DNA from: Sulfurisphaera tokodaii str. 7
Lineage (GTDB): Archaea; Thermoproteota; Thermoprotei_A; Sulfolobales; Sulfolobaceae
Reading direction: 5' to 3'
Assembly: GCF_000011205.1 (NCBI RefSeq)
Contig: NC_003106.2
Location: forward strand, 2,533,938-2,597,937
DNA: 64,000 nucleotides
Both the position numbers and the translations under genes were made by a program. The notes below the pieces were generated by a model. The model was not told the DNA's origin and made no database searches. It saw only the letters and a list, made by a program, of their open reading frames with translations. Numbering within the stretch: position 1 is the stretch's first letter; every line of letters starts with the position of its first letter. Positions 28,637 through 37,950 of the stretch are shown here, piece after piece.

Positions 28637-29947
28637 CTAAAGGGCGAGGGTTCCCTTAGGGCGGTTCATAGGTTTGTGGTTTACCACCTTCATCCTCACA
28701 ACTTCATAGTTAGTGGGTGCGTAAAGCACCCACCCCGCTCCGTTCGTCCAGCGGTAGACCACGGGCTGGGTCTTCAGCCCATTACCCCTATCCCTCACTG
28801 GGAGTTGCCCTCCACTCCCAGATCCTAGGGACTCGGGGATATGTAGGATATTTATCGCTCCATTCAGGTCTGCGTTTATCACTTTCCCTATGCGGGGACA
28901 CTTAAATAGGCCGCGTTTAACACGCCCACTTTCGTGGGCTTCCCCGCATAGGGAGCACGTCTTAGAAGTATAAGATTCATCCACTTTAACAACCCTAATT
29001 CCTAGTTCTTCCCCAATCTCCTCAAAACGCTTAATAACATACCTGTAGTTCCAGAAGTTTACAGTGAGTTTATTACCGTGGTTCCTATTAATCTCTTTAG
29101 GATAACCTATAACAACCTCGCTTACCCGTTTGTCCTTCAACAGCTCCACTACTTTCCTAACCATACTGTTTAAAGCGTGTTTGAGGAACCTACTCCTATT
29201 CTCGTAGAGGAGTTTCAGCTTCTTACTCCTATTCTGCTTATGCCTCGCTAAGGTCTTCTGAACGATTCGTATCTTCTTGCTATAATACTCATACTGTGAA
29301 AGAACACTACCACCCTTGAAAAGGTACCAATTACCATCTTCTACGTAAACTGTTGCTAAATTGATGATTCCTAAATCAACAGAAGCCCTCAGATTGCCCT
29401 CAACTTTCGTTTCACTTTCAACCTCCACTGGAATATGAGCATACCAACTCCTCTTAGCTTCGTTGTAAATTATTTCTAATCTACCTTGTTTCCCGTGCCA
29501 CTTGAGTTTCCCCTTAAACCTCAGAGAGAGTTTGAAGTCCTTCAAATAGATGATCCTCTTGTTCTCATCCACCTCATAACGATCGTTCCTAATGATTAGG
29601 ATTAGTTTATAATTTCCACTTTTATCTTTCCAATACCCTGGAGGTCTTGGTTTAAACCACTTTGGTAATTTTCCCTCCTTCTTCTCTTCGATTAGGGAGA
29701 AGAAGCTTCTCCAGTCCTCAGCGTTCTTTCTAGCAACTTGTTGAACGTTAACCTTTAACACGTGTTTGTACTTCTCGTACACCTCCTTTTCTGTCTTAGC
29801 AAAGTCTACTCTCTCCCCTTCCTTGTACTGTTGCATCCTTAACCAGTTCACTTCGTTCCAACACTTCGCTGTGGTAATAGCCAACTCCTTCAGTCTTTCG
29901 TGGGTTTGCTTGTCTACTATTAGTTTAACTACGTTAGTCCTCTTCAC
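28637..29947 (-). CDS. tnpB: TnpB (OrfB) RNA-guided nuclease of IS200/IS605
   Basis: A 436-residue protein with the RuvC-like triad: Asp191 (SVDLGI), Glu285 (GYPKEI) and Asp360 (NADLNG). The zinc knuckle is CSLC (Cys331, Cys334) followed by KCPRIG, where Cys350 is present but the usual fourth Cys is Ile353. TnpB is a programmable nuclease guided by an omega RNA read from the element's end. The start overlaps the end of tnpA by 14 bp. The long Ser/Gly/Arg-rich tail after residue 370 is typical of Sulfolobus copies. Confidence 0.88.
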   Translation of the reverse strand: MKRTNVVKLIVDKQTHERLKELAITTAKCWNEVNWLRMQQYKEGERVDFAKTEKEVYEKYKHVLKVNVQQVARKNAEDWRSFFSLIEEKKEGKLPKWFKPRPPGYWKDKSGNYKLILIIRNDRYEVDENKRIIYLKDFKLSLRFKGKLKWHGKQGRLEIIYNEAKRSWYAHIPVEVESETKVEGNLRASVDLGIINLATVYVEDGNWYLFKGGSVLSQYEYYSKKIRIVQKTLARHKQNRSKKLKLLYENRSRFLKHALNSMVRKVVELLKDKRVSEVVIGYPKEINRNHGNKLTVNFWNYRYVIKRFEEIGEELGIRVVKVDESYTSKTCSLCGEAHESGRVKRGLFKCPRIGKVINADLNGAINILHIPESLGSGSGGQLPVRDRGNGLKTQPVVYRWTNGAGWVLYAPTNYEVVRMKVVNHKPMNRPKGTLAL

Positions 29948-30344
29948 CCTCTTTCACCCACTGTTCTTCAATGTACTTCTTTATCGTCTCGCTGGATATG
30001 TTACCAGAAGTCGATACGAAGTAGCTTCTAGTCCAGAGCTTCCCGTTAGTAGCTTTCTTCAGCTCTGGGAACTTCTTGAGTATTAGTCTTGCTGATTTTC
30101 CTTTGAAGTAGTTTGCTAAATATGACGGTGCGTATCTCGGTGGGCAGTTAACGAATAGGTGGATGTGGTCTGGCATTACTTCTAGGGCTAATACTTCACA
30201 GCCCAACTCTTCTGCTATGGTTCTTAGTACCTCTTTAGTGTATTCAGCTATTTCGCCTGTTAACACTTTCCTACGGTATTTCGGTATCCATACGAAGTGG
30301 TAGTTGCAGAGGTACTTTGCATGCCTAGTTGATTTGTATTCCAC
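29934..30344 (-). CDS. tnpA: TnpA, Y1 HUH transposase of IS200/IS605
   Basis: A 136-residue single-strand transposase. The HUH motif is His60-Ile-His62 (MPDHIHLF) and the catalytic Tyr is Tyr124 (IKKYIEEQ), with full length for the family. It acts on single-stranded DNA, cutting at the hairpin-marked ends. It lies upstream of tnpB in the same direction. Confidence 0.9.
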   Translation of the reverse strand: MEYKSTRHAKYLCNYHFVWIPKYRRKVLTGEIAEYTKEVLRTIAEELGCEVLALEVMPDHIHLFVNCPPRYAPSYLANYFKGKSARLILKKFPELKKATNGKLWTRSYFVSTSGNISSETIKKYIEEQWVKEGEED

Positions 30345-30477
30345 ACTTTAAAGTATTCAAAATAATTTTTAAACTTTACCCCGCCTTAAAAGGCGAGGCT
30401 GCCCCGCGTTTTGTCATTAAAAAGTGTAAAGAAGTCACCTATAATTATGGCGTTTCTAATTTAAACCAAATGAAAAA

Positions 30478-32430
30478 TTACTCGATACTAACTATTTCTT
30501 CAGCTTGTATACTTATTTCTTTCTTTGTAGAATCTTTTATGTAAACTAAAGTACCGTTAGCTTTAGAGTACACCCTATTATTTCCAATAATCTCTATTGG
30601 ATAAGGAGGCAAAAGATACTCTTTAAGTCCCACTATATTTCTCCCTTTAGGCAAAATTATCACAATCTCTGCTTCAAGTTCCTTCAATTTTACTTTAATA
30701 TCGCCTTTTCCTAGTTCACCAGAAAACACTTTATAATAAATTGCTTCTTTATCGGTCTTGTAGACCTCTTCAATTTCTTTCTCATTTACATTAAAGAAAG
30801 CTATTGCATCATACCCTTTAACCTTACTTCTAATTTTTAGCAGAACATCATCTTTTAAGGGATTTTTAAACAGCAGATCTGGCGTAATAATACCCGGTTC
30901 ATCTACTCTAACTATTTCCCCATTTGGTAACAATACTGACTTAAGTAGCTCAACGTTTGTTCTTTCTGGATGCCTATCAGTAATATATATTGGACCTCCA
31001 CTGAAAATCCTGGCTATTAGATGTATTTTAGCATAGGGATCATATGAGATGAACATATCATAGTCTGGATAAGCTATTTGAGAAGTTAGTAGGGAATTGT
31101 ACGCGTTAAAGAGTATGTGCAACTTCGCTCCTTCTTTCCAAAAAGGAACATAATCAATTGAGTTTCTCATAATATTACTGTATAAATAGTTACAATAGTT
31201 TTCTGGGGTCATAGACATACAATTTATTATATCTAAACCAAAGATACTTTGAAGAGAAAACTGTATATTTCTAGCCATAATGCCTATAGGTAATCCCTCA
31301 TATATAGCGTGAATAACCCATTGATTATCTACCTTAACGAAATCAAAACCCTCTCTCATAATATGACCGTCAAATTCCTTGTAAAAGTGAAGAGAATCTT
31401 CTAGTGATGAGGCTGGCGGAACATAACTATTAAGGAACTTACTGAAATAACCGGTAACACTATACGTTTTTAAAAAGTTTTGTGTTAATCCTCCCCAATG
31501 ACCGTTTATAGTATGCCATAAGCCTACATACTTAACTCCTAGTGCTCTTAAAGATTCTATGAGTTTTTTAAACCCGCTGGGAAATTTCTTACTATCCGGA
31601 TTTAAGGAATTTAAAGCCCTATCAGAGTTTTGATCCTGCCAACCATCATCTATCAGAACCCAGCTTAGCTTTACACCCCTATCAATTATGCCCTTTACCG
31701 TTTTCAACAAATTTTCCTCATTTAGATCTTTAGTTAGGAAAGCGTTCCAACTACACCAGCCCAATCCATTTAACAATTTCTGAGGAACTCCCTTTTGTTC
31801 TCGCAGTTTAAATGTTAGTAAATGTTTAGAGGCTATTTCAAATGAAGATCTTATAGCCTCATAAGGATCTTCTGAAATTCCAATTGATAAGAAATAACTT
31901 TCTGGAATTGTATCAGTGACTAACCCAGTATAAACTATAACTTTGTCTGATGATAAATAACTCGTTACATAGTTATTTGAAAGAGATAGTATGGCTTCAT
32001 ATTTTCCATTTTCTTCAGCTAATACAAAGACAGAATAGGCTGGAATAATCCCGACAACCGGATAAATCCAACAAGGATAAGTTCTTAAGTAACTTTCATG
32101 ATCTAGATTCTCTAATTTATAATTAACTTCTTTAGGGGGCTCTGTTTCTGGTACTTTGTCGACAGCAAGTGAATTATAATAATTAAAGGCTTTTCCGTAA
32201 GTTTCAGCATATATTTGTTGGGTTGTAAATGATAATACATTATTAGTATTAATGTCCAGCTTCATTTCTATAGGAAATTTAGATAGTCTAATGAGGGACT
32301 TAACCTCTACGCTTAATAATTTACCTTTATCAAACTCCTTAGTATGTAACCTCACTAACGCAATATTTTCACAATTTCCTTTTTCATCACACGTATATTT
32401 CTTCCCATTTTCATCATATATCCAAATCAT
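30478..32430 (-). CDS. galS: Alpha-galactosidase, GH36 (GalS-like)
   Basis: A 650-residue retaining alpha-galactosidase like S. solfataricus GalS (SSO3127). Seen: LGWCSWNAF and LIDDGWQD at residues 223-265, the nucleophile Asp368 in VKVDNQ, and acid/base Asp426 in NSIDYVPF, each one residue past the reported GalS positions. The start is ATG 32430 (MIWIYDENG), since the in-frame ATG 72 bp upstream would add a hydrophobic stretch absent from GalS. No signal peptide remains, so it is cytoplasmic. It probably hydrolyses alpha-galactosides such as melibiose or raffinose. Confidence 0.9.
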   Translation of the reverse strand: MIWIYDENGKKYTCDEKGNCENIALVRLHTKEFDKGKLLSVEVKSLIRLSKFPIEMKLDINTNNVLSFTTQQIYAETYGKAFNYYNSLAVDKVPETEPPKEVNYKLENLDHESYLRTYPCWIYPVVGIIPAYSVFVLAEENGKYEAILSLSNNYVTSYLSSDKVIVYTGLVTDTIPESYFLSIGISEDPYEAIRSSFEIASKHLLTFKLREQKGVPQKLLNGLGWCSWNAFLTKDLNEENLLKTVKGIIDRGVKLSWVLIDDGWQDQNSDRALNSLNPDSKKFPSGFKKLIESLRALGVKYVGLWHTINGHWGGLTQNFLKTYSVTGYFSKFLNSYVPPASSLEDSLHFYKEFDGHIMREGFDFVKVDNQWVIHAIYEGLPIGIMARNIQFSLQSIFGLDIINCMSMTPENYCNYLYSNIMRNSIDYVPFWKEGAKLHILFNAYNSLLTSQIAYPDYDMFISYDPYAKIHLIARIFSGGPIYITDRHPERTNVELLKSVLLPNGEIVRVDEPGIITPDLLFKNPLKDDVLLKIRSKVKGYDAIAFFNVNEKEIEEVYKTDKEAIYYKVFSGELGKGDIKVKLKELEAEIVIILPKGRNIVGLKEYLLPPYPIEIIGNNRVYSKANGTLVYIKDSTKKEISIQAEEIVSIE

Positions 32431-32640
32431 CTTGTCATATATAATAGCAAAGATAATTATTAAGATAATCAGTTTTGGTTTGCATATTATGAGAATTAAC
32501 ATTCCTTCTAACTGCCTCTCTTTTACATAGCTAGAGTTAAAAATTATGTAGTTGTTGATTTTGAACTTTATTTATTGATTGATTTAATACTATAACTAAT
32601 ACTTAATATACAAAAATTGATAATTTAACCTTACCCTTTC

Positions 32641-33498
32641 TTATAATTTTTTAAATCTATATGATGGAATTCCCTTTACATTTACGTGCGTAGTGAAAAC
32701 CCTACCGCTTAATGGTTCGTCTTCTTTACTTGCAGTGGTTATAAATAACCTATTCATTTCATGCATACCGAATGTGACTGAAGTAACATAAGTCACTGGA
32801 AGCTTTATTTCAAAGACTTTTTCTCCCCGCGCTGACCACCTACTAACTCTCCCTCCACCCCAATGGGCTATCCATAAATATCCTTCCTCATCTATCGTCA
32901 TACCGTCAGGATTACCCGGTTCTCCATTAAAGTCAATCAAAACTCTTTTATTGTATATCTCTCCCTTGTTAAGGTCAAAATCAAAAGCATAAACTTTCCT
33001 TATCGGGCTATCTATTAAGTACATGACATCATTATCAGGACTCCATCCTAAACCATTAGATACAGTTAAGCCAGATAAAATTTTGGTTATATTACTTTTT
33101 TCAAATCTGTACAAGTTACCGGTAGGACCGGATTTCTTCATATTCATTGTACCCGCCCAGTATCTTCCTAGAGCATCGCACTTTCCGTCATTAAATCTAT
33201 TCTCCTCGTAATCAACTTCTACTTCTCCTATTCTATTTACATTTTTTGTTCTGAAATTTATAATATAAAAACCATGCCTTATCGTAGCTATAATTTCATC
33301 TTCTGAAATAATACATAATGAGGAAACCAAATCTGGAGTTTCGAACGCGTTCTCTGAATTACTATCAAGGTCTTTAATCAAAATTTTCTTTCCTTCAATA
33401 TCTACCCAAAAAAGTTTATTTAACTGTATATCATAAACAGGTCCTTCTCCTAATTTTGCTTTATATACGCTAAAGGCTTCTACATTCATATTATTCAT
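32641..33498 (-). CDS. SMP-30/gluconolactonase/LRE-like protein
   Basis: A 285-residue six-bladed propeller hydrolase. Motifs: LGEGPVYD with the metal Glu (residues 17-24), [28 protein letters not shown], and [17 protein letters not shown] (each within 100-215). The family hydrolyses sugar lactones with a divalent metal ion. Placed between alpha-galactosidase and a dehydrogenase, it fits the lactone step of a non-phosphorylated sugar oxidation pathway (inferred). Possible starts are ATG 33498 or ATG 33489. Confidence 0.85.
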   Translation of the reverse strand: MNNMNVEAFSVYKAKLGEGPVYDIQLNKLFWVDIEGKKILIKDLDSNSENAFETPDLVSSLCIISEDEIIATIRHGFYIINFRTKNVNRIGEVEVDYEENRFNDGKCDALGRYWAGTMNMKKSGPTGNLYRFEKSNITKILSGLTVSNGLGWSPDNDVMYLIDSPIRKVYAFDFDLNKGEIYNKRVLIDFNGEPGNPDGMTIDEEGYLWIAHWGGGRVSRWSARGEKVFEIKLPVTYVTSVTFGMHEMNRLFITTASKEDEPLSGRVFTTHVNVKGIPSYRFKKL

Positions 33499-33811
33499 TA
33501 ATTATTAGAGTTTTAAAGTTTTTAATAAGAGGTTTATTAAGATATACGTGATAGTATGCATGAGCGATTCAGATTTCTATTGAATTCATTTTATTTTGTT
33601 AACATGAGATCAAATAATTTCTTCTCTATTTGATACTTACGGAAGCATGAGATTATACTATTAAAAAAGATATTCAATCAACTATTTCTTCATAGAATCA
33701 TATTAATTTTCTGAGAGAAAATACAATTTGCAAAGTAACTTTGAAGAATCCATTCATTAACTATCTGTAACCCTACCATAAACACAAAGATTATCTTTAA
33801 AAATTACATTA
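33499..33811. other. Intergenic stretch with a copy of a repeated motif
   Basis: No coding frame or RNA is evident in this 313-bp gap. It holds one copy (33585-33618) of a degenerate 34-nt motif that recurs at 58988 and 61036. Confidence 0.5.
33585..33618 (+). repeat. Degenerate dispersed 34-nt motif, copy A
   Basis: Begins TTCATTTTATTTTGTTAACA and ends ATCAAATAAT. By eye it matches copy B (58988) at about 27 of 34 positions, and upstream bases also resemble. Function unknown; possibly the remnant of a small mobile element. Confidence 0.35.
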
Positions 33812-34573
33812 TCATACCGCACCAGAAGTAATTTCTTCTGGATCTGGCTTTCTGCTTATTATTCTCCCTCCATCTATGATTATCTCAGTTCCAGTTATGA
33901 ATGTATTGTAATCTGAGGCTAGAAAAGCTAACAAATTAGCAACTTCTTGAGGCCTGCCCATTCTTCCGAGAAGTGTAGCTGCATTTTTATCTAGATTTTC
34001 TGGGACTTTTTCACCTTTAGTATATATAGGTCCCGGGACAACCGCAATAACTTGAATTCCATATTTTCCTAAATCTACAGCAAGACTTTTGGTCATAGCT
34101 ATAAGACCTCCCTTAACTGTAACGTAAGGTAAGGATTCCGGCAATGGGTAGTGAGCTTGTATAGCAGCTATGTTTATTATTTTACCTTTAATACCATTTT
34201 TTATCATAAGTTCAGCTGCCATTTTTGAAAGTAACATAGGGGCAGTAAGTACTAAAGATATCATCTTATCCCACTCTTCTAATGTAACATTGAGTATAGA
34301 ATATCTAGAATTAGTTGAAGCATTATTAATTAGACAATCTATAATTCCTATTTCCTTTTTATACAACTCTATAAATGAGAGGAGTTGTTCCCTAGAAGTT
34401 AAATCTACTTTAACAAATTGAATACTATTGTTCTCTTTTTCGACTGATTCAATATTTCTCCCTAAAGCTATTACTTTTGCACCAAGCTCAGCAAATAGTT
34501 TTGCTGTGGCCAATCCTATTCCGTGAGTACCTCCAGTAATTAGACATGTTTTACCTTTGAGAGATATTTCCAT
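33812..34573 (-). CDS. SDR-family oxidoreductase
   Basis: A 253-residue short-chain dehydrogenase. TGGTHGIG (residues 14-21) binds the cofactor, with NNAS (85-88); the Tyr-x3-Lys pair is in YVTVKGG, with the catalytic Ser position uncertain. The C-terminal [12 protein letters not shown] is typical. GRN after beta-2 leaves the NAD versus NADP choice open. It is divergent from the sugar porter gene; a GTATAC palindrome (34625) lies upstream of its TATA region. Probably oxidises a sugar or sugar acid in this cluster (inferred). Confidence 0.85.
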   Translation of the reverse strand: MEISLKGKTCLITGGTHGIGLATAKLFAELGAKVIALGRNIESVEKENNSIQFVKVDLTSREQLLSFIELYKKEIGIIDCLINNASTNSRYSILNVTLEEWDKMISLVLTAPMLLSKMAAELMIKNGIKGKIINIAAIQAHYPLPESLPYVTVKGGLIAMTKSLAVDLGKYGIQVIAVVPGPIYTKGEKVPENLDKNAATLLGRMGRPQEVANLLAFLASDYNTFITGTEIIIDGGRIISRKPDPEEITSGAV

Positions 34574-34620
34574 GATTATCGTGAAATAAAAGAGCTAATT
34601 AAATATTAATATCTTTATTA

Positions 34621-34634
34621 TAATGTATACGCAT
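34621..34634 (-). promoter_or_regulatory. Candidate GTATAC operator, SDR side
   Basis: TAATGTATACGC at 34621-34632, about 20 bp upstream of an AT-rich TATA region (34598-34606) and about 52 bp before the SDR start. It matches the AATGTATAC core seen at the other sites in this cluster. Confidence 0.4.
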
Positions 34635-34751
34635 CAAAATATTATGAGACATAAATTTATCATAAAAACGAATTATGCAAATATTATCTAATATCTATTT
34701 AATCAGTGTAATAACTAAAAGATTTAATCAATAATATTTAACATTTACATC

Positions 34752-34797
34752 ATTGTATACCATTAAACTTTATATATGTAAATGTATACAATAATAT
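34752..34797 (+). promoter_or_regulatory. Sugar porter promoter with twin GTATAC operators around the TATA box
   Basis: ATTGTATAC (34752-34760) and GTATACAAT (34784-34792) form a perfect 9-bp inverted repeat, 29 bp centre to centre, bracketing the TATA element TTTATATATG (34769-34778). Each arm contains the self-complementary GTATAC, so two dimers could bind on one helix face. The TTG start at 34798 lies about 25 bp after the TATA box, so the transcript is probably leaderless. Confidence 0.6.
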
Positions 34798-36210
34798 TTG
34801 AGGAATTACCATGATAATTCCTATGAGGAGGTGGTAAAAAGATTAGATAACGCTGAAGTTATAAGACTACATATTTTAGCAACTATTATAGGTGCACTAG
34901 GGGGATTTCTATTTGGATATGATACTGGAATAATAGGGAGCGTGTTGGTATACGTTACACCTCTTTTTCATTTAACGCCGCCAGAAGTTGCAATATTAAC
35001 TTCTGGCACATCATTATTAGCAGGCATCGGTGCACTTGCGGCTGGACCTATAACTGATAAATATGGAAGAAAATCACTACTAGTTACAGATGGCATAATG
35101 TATGCTGTCTTCGCTCTGCTATCTGCGATAGCTATAAACTCATTTCTCCTTATTTTATGGAGAAGTTTAGTAGGTTTCGCTATAGGTGCAGATACCGCAA
35201 TAGCTACTGCTTATATATCCGAATTTTCACCCAAGAGATGGAGAGGGAGATTAGCGATAACTCAACAATTAATGATATTTTCGGGAATTACTGCTTCTTT
35301 CTGGGCAGGATATCTACTTTCTTTCTCAGCTAACTGGAGACTAATGTTAGGCTTAGGAGTAATTCCAGCGGTAATTTTAGTAGCTTTAAGAGCGTTTTTA
35401 CCTGAAAGTCCCAGATGGTTATTACTTAATGGAATGGAAGAAAAAGCAAAGAACATACTAAGAAAATTTGGAGTTAATATCGCAGAAAATGAACATATTG
35501 CAGCTCCATCTAAAGAATTATCATTTAAGGAAATGTTCAACAATAAAGCAATTAGAACCGCTATAATATTGGTAGGTCTATGGTTAGCATTTCAACAAAT
35601 AACAGGTATAAATGTTATATTATATTATGGTCCTACTATATATAAATATCTAGGATTAACCGGACCGAGAGCTATTCTTAATACAGCAATCTCAGAATCA
35701 TTAGGAGCAATAGAATATGCAATTTCATTTTATCTTATAGATAAATGGGGAAGAAGAAAGCTAGGAATTTTTGGATATGCTGGATTAGTAGGATCTTTAG
35801 CTATAATGTTAATAGGCCTAAGAGCCTTTACGTCAGGTATCGTATTTGCTGGTGTAGCTTTAGTTTTTACTGCAATGACATTATTTCTACTGTTCTTCCA
35901 TGTAGGTGTAGGCGGAGTAGGATGGGTTCTACAAGGAGAAACAATACCAACGGAAGTAAGAGGAAGAGGTGCCGGTTTATTAGCAGCAATAGACTGGTTC
36001 GCAAATTTTGTAATAATATTTATTTTTCCATACTGGAAGGCAGCGTTTGGAGTTTATTCATTCTTCGCATTAGAACTTGTACTATCTATATTAGCAATAG
36101 CAATAGTATACTTATTCATGCCAGAGACCAAAGGAGTATCATTGGAAGACATGTTAAAAGTATTTGAAAGAGGGTTAAGTGTACAAAGGCAAAAACAGTA
36201 TGCTAAATAA
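34798..36210 (+). CDS. Sugar porter (MFS, SP family)
   Basis: A 470-residue transporter with 12 membrane segments. Sugar porter motifs: GGFLFGYDTGIIG (about residues 36-48), DKYGRKS, PESPRWLL (ending the first half), QQITGINVILYYGPTI in helix 7, DKWGRRKLG, and PETKGVSLE at the end. TTG 34798 is chosen as start because it lies at the expected transcription start of a strong TATA box; a GTG about 33 bp downstream is a weaker option. Likely imports the sugar or sugar acid degraded by the genes at 36482-39063. Confidence 0.88.
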   Translation: MRNYHDNSYEEVVKRLDNAEVIRLHILATIIGALGGFLFGYDTGIIGSVLVYVTPLFHLTPPEVAILTSGTSLLAGIGALAAGPITDKYGRKSLLVTDGIMYAVFALLSAIAINSFLLILWRSLVGFAIGADTAIATAYISEFSPKRWRGRLAITQQLMIFSGITASFWAGYLLSFSANWRLMLGLGVIPAVILVALRAFLPESPRWLLLNGMEEKAKNILRKFGVNIAENEHIAAPSKELSFKEMFNNKAIRTAIILVGLWLAFQQITGINVILYYGPTIYKYLGLTGPRAILNTAISESLGAIEYAISFYLIDKWGRRKLGIFGYAGLVGSLAIMLIGLRAFTSGIVFAGVALVFTAMTLFLLFFHVGVGGVGWVLQGETIPTEVRGRGAGLLAAIDWFANFVIIFIFPYWKAAFGVYSFFALELVLSILAIAIVYLFMPETKGVSLEDMLKVFERGLSVQRQKQYAK

Positions 36211-36433
36211 TATGTTAATTCCTTCAAATAGAATTATAAAAATTTTTATTTAAAATCTTTTTTATTCAACTATCAATATGAAAAAATATTAAAGCTAGGA
36301 GAAACTCATCTGCTTATAACCCCTTGAGTAAATAAAGGGGGCTAAAACGAGTACTAACAAGAAGAAAATCCACGCTCTATAGAAGTAAAGAAATTAATGG
36401 CAATTATAGATTACATTATACGAGTAACATTAG

Positions 36434-36481
36434 TTAATGTATACAGTTAAGTATATATACTTTTTTACAAGACTATATATT
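36434..36481 (+). promoter_or_regulatory. Promoter with GTATAC operator, uxaA operon
   Basis: The operator TTAATGTATACAGTTAAG (36434-36451) abuts the TATA element GTATATATAC (36451-36460). ATG 36482 is 26 bp after the TATA centre, so the messenger is leaderless. The operator nearly equals, in reverse complement, the site after the regulator gene at 39767. Confidence 0.6.
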
Positions 36482-36778
36482 ATGCCACATTTTTTAATTC
36501 ACAACAAGCAAGATAATGTAGGGGTAGCTGTAGTGGATATAAAGGCTGGAGAAGAGGTTGAAGGAGTTTATATCGAGGATATGGCAATTGGTCCTAAAAT
36601 TAAGGCTCTCAATGATATACCATTGGGTCATAAAATTGCATTAACTAATATAAAGAAGGGCGATGTCGCCATTAAATATGGAAGACCTATAGGGATTGCT
36701 ATATCCGATATCAAAGCTGGTGAGCACGTTCATATACATAATATAAAATCGATTAGGTGGGGAAATTTAAAGAGGTGA
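36482..36778 (+). CDS. UxaA-family dehydratase, small SAF-domain subunit
   Basis: A 98-residue protein with the SAF domain that forms the N-terminus of altronate/galactarate dehydratases (UxaA, GarD). NVGVAVVDIKAGEEV at the start and GHKIALTNIKKGDVAIKYGRPIG in the second half are typical. ATG 36482 is supported by the promoter; an in-frame upstream ATG at 36437 overlaps the operator and TATA box and is rejected. It is followed 5 bp later by the large subunit, so the enzyme is split in two genes as in other archaea. Confidence 0.85.
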   Translation: MPHFLIHNKQDNVGVAVVDIKAGEEVEGVYIEDMAIGPKIKALNDIPLGHKIALTNIKKGDVAIKYGRPIGIAISDIKAGEHVHIHNIKSIRWGNLKR

Positions 36779-36783
36779 GGTAA

Positions 36784-37947
36784 ATGGAAAAGGTTACTAT
36801 TAAAGGTTATATAAGGGAAAACGGTAGTGTTGGAATAAGGAATCATGTTGCGATAATACCGGTTGATGATTTATCAAATAGTGCAGCAGTAGCAGTTTCA
36901 AGAATTATTAGGGGCACAATTGCTTTACCTCATCCTTATGGTAGGTTACAATTTGGGAAAGATTTAGATTTACTCTTCCACATATTGTCTGGGACCGGAG
37001 CAAACCCGAATGTTGCTGGAGCTATTGTTATTGGAATTGAGGATAACTGGGCTCATAAAGTTGCTGATAAAATCGCTGAAACCGGTAAACCAGTGGAAGT
37101 TTTTCCAATTGAAGGAAATGGTGATTTAAGAGTAATTGAGAAAGCGTCTAGAAAGGCTAAAGAATTTGTTCAATACGCAAGTGAGAAACAAAGGACAGAA
37201 GTTGACTTATCATCAATTGTTGTGAGTATAAAGTGTGGAGAGAGTGATACAACATCTGGTTTAGCATCAAACCCAGCAACAGGCTATGCTGTAGATAAAT
37301 TAATTGATTATGGTGCTACAGTTCTATTTGGTGAGACTTCAGAGTTAACGGGAGCTGAGGACATAGTTGCTAATAGGATTCCAGATCTAACATTAAGAGA
37401 AAAATTCATGAAGATTTATAAAGAGTACGTTAGTTTTATTGAATCACAAGGAGTTGATCTATTAGGCTCTCAGCCTACGGAAGGAAATATTAAAGGCGGT
37501 TTATCTACGATTGAAGAAAAGGCTTTAGGAAATATACAGAAACTTGGTACCAAACCAATCACATGTGTATTGGACTACTTAGATCCTCTTCCTTCCGGAT
37601 CATCTCGCTTATGTTTCGTAAACACCTCTTCTGCTGCAGCTGAAGCAGTAACGTTATTTGCTGCTAAAGGTTCTGTTCTACATTTATTCACAACTGGGCA
37701 GGGAAATGTTGTTGGTCATCCTATTATTCCAGTAATAAAAATATCGGCAAATCCTAAAACTGTAACAACAATGGCTGAACACATAGATGTTGATGTATCG
37801 GACTTACTTCAACTTAAGGTTTCATTAAAAGAGGCTGGAGAAAGAATATTTAATTATGCTTTAAGGGTAATGAATGGAAGATTAACATCAGCAGAAGTAC
37901 TTCAGCATGATGAATTCTCTCCTATAAAATTATACATAAGTGCATAA
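36784..37947 (+). CDS. UxaA-family dehydratase, large (C-terminal) subunit
   Basis: A 387-residue partner of the SAF subunit. Matches the UxaA C-terminal domain: GYIRENGSVGIRNHVAIIP at the start, IKCGESDTTSGLASNPATG (about residues 146-164), FGETSELTGAED, and the late FTTGQGNVVGHPIIPVIK. Catalyses dehydration of a sugar acid with a metal ion. The expected HGxGC near residue 50 reads HPYGRLQ, without Cys, so the metal site differs from the bacterial enzyme. GAGGTG precedes the ATG. Substrate unknown. Confidence 0.85.
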   Translation: MEKVTIKGYIRENGSVGIRNHVAIIPVDDLSNSAAVAVSRIIRGTIALPHPYGRLQFGKDLDLLFHILSGTGANPNVAGAIVIGIEDNWAHKVADKIAETGKPVEVFPIEGNGDLRVIEKASRKAKEFVQYASEKQRTEVDLSSIVVSIKCGESDTTSGLASNPATGYAVDKLIDYGATVLFGETSELTGAEDIVANRIPDLTLREKFMKIYKEYVSFIESQGVDLLGSQPTEGNIKGGLSTIEEKALGNIQKLGTKPITCVLDYLDPLPSGSSRLCFVNTSSAAAEAVTLFAAKGSVLHLFTTGQGNVVGHPIIPVIKISANPKTVTTMAEHIDVDVSDLLQLKVSLKEAGERIFNYALRVMNGRLTSAEVLQHDEFSPIKLYISA

Positions 37948-37950
37948 AAA

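Larger units (their letters stand above)
28629..30396 (-). mobile_element. IS200/IS605-family insertion sequence with tnpA and tnpB
   Basis: A minus-strand pair of tnpA (29934-30344) and tnpB (28637-29947) bounded by small hairpins: at the 3' side a 9-bp perfect inverted repeat (CCTCGCCCT, loop AA, AGGGCGAGG; 28630-28649) that contains the tnpB stop codon, at the 5' side CGCCTT-AA-AAGGCG (30382-30395). Elements of this family have subterminal hairpins and no target duplication, so the outer edges lie a few tens of bases beyond. Both genes look intact, so it may be active. Confidence 0.8.

Noticed and set aside
30361-30400. Hairpin at the left of the IS element considered as a terminator of the galS-side gene
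   Set aside because: It belongs to the left end of the IS200/IS605 element and matches its right-end hairpin in style.
35745-36167. Long open frame overlapping the sugar porter in another phase
   Set aside because: It is the shadow of a well-supported transporter, with arginine/serine-rich composition typical of out-of-frame reading.
36437-36481. Upstream in-frame ATG at 36437 for the UxaA small subunit
   Set aside because: It lies inside the operator and TATA box, and the extra residues do not belong to the SAF domain.
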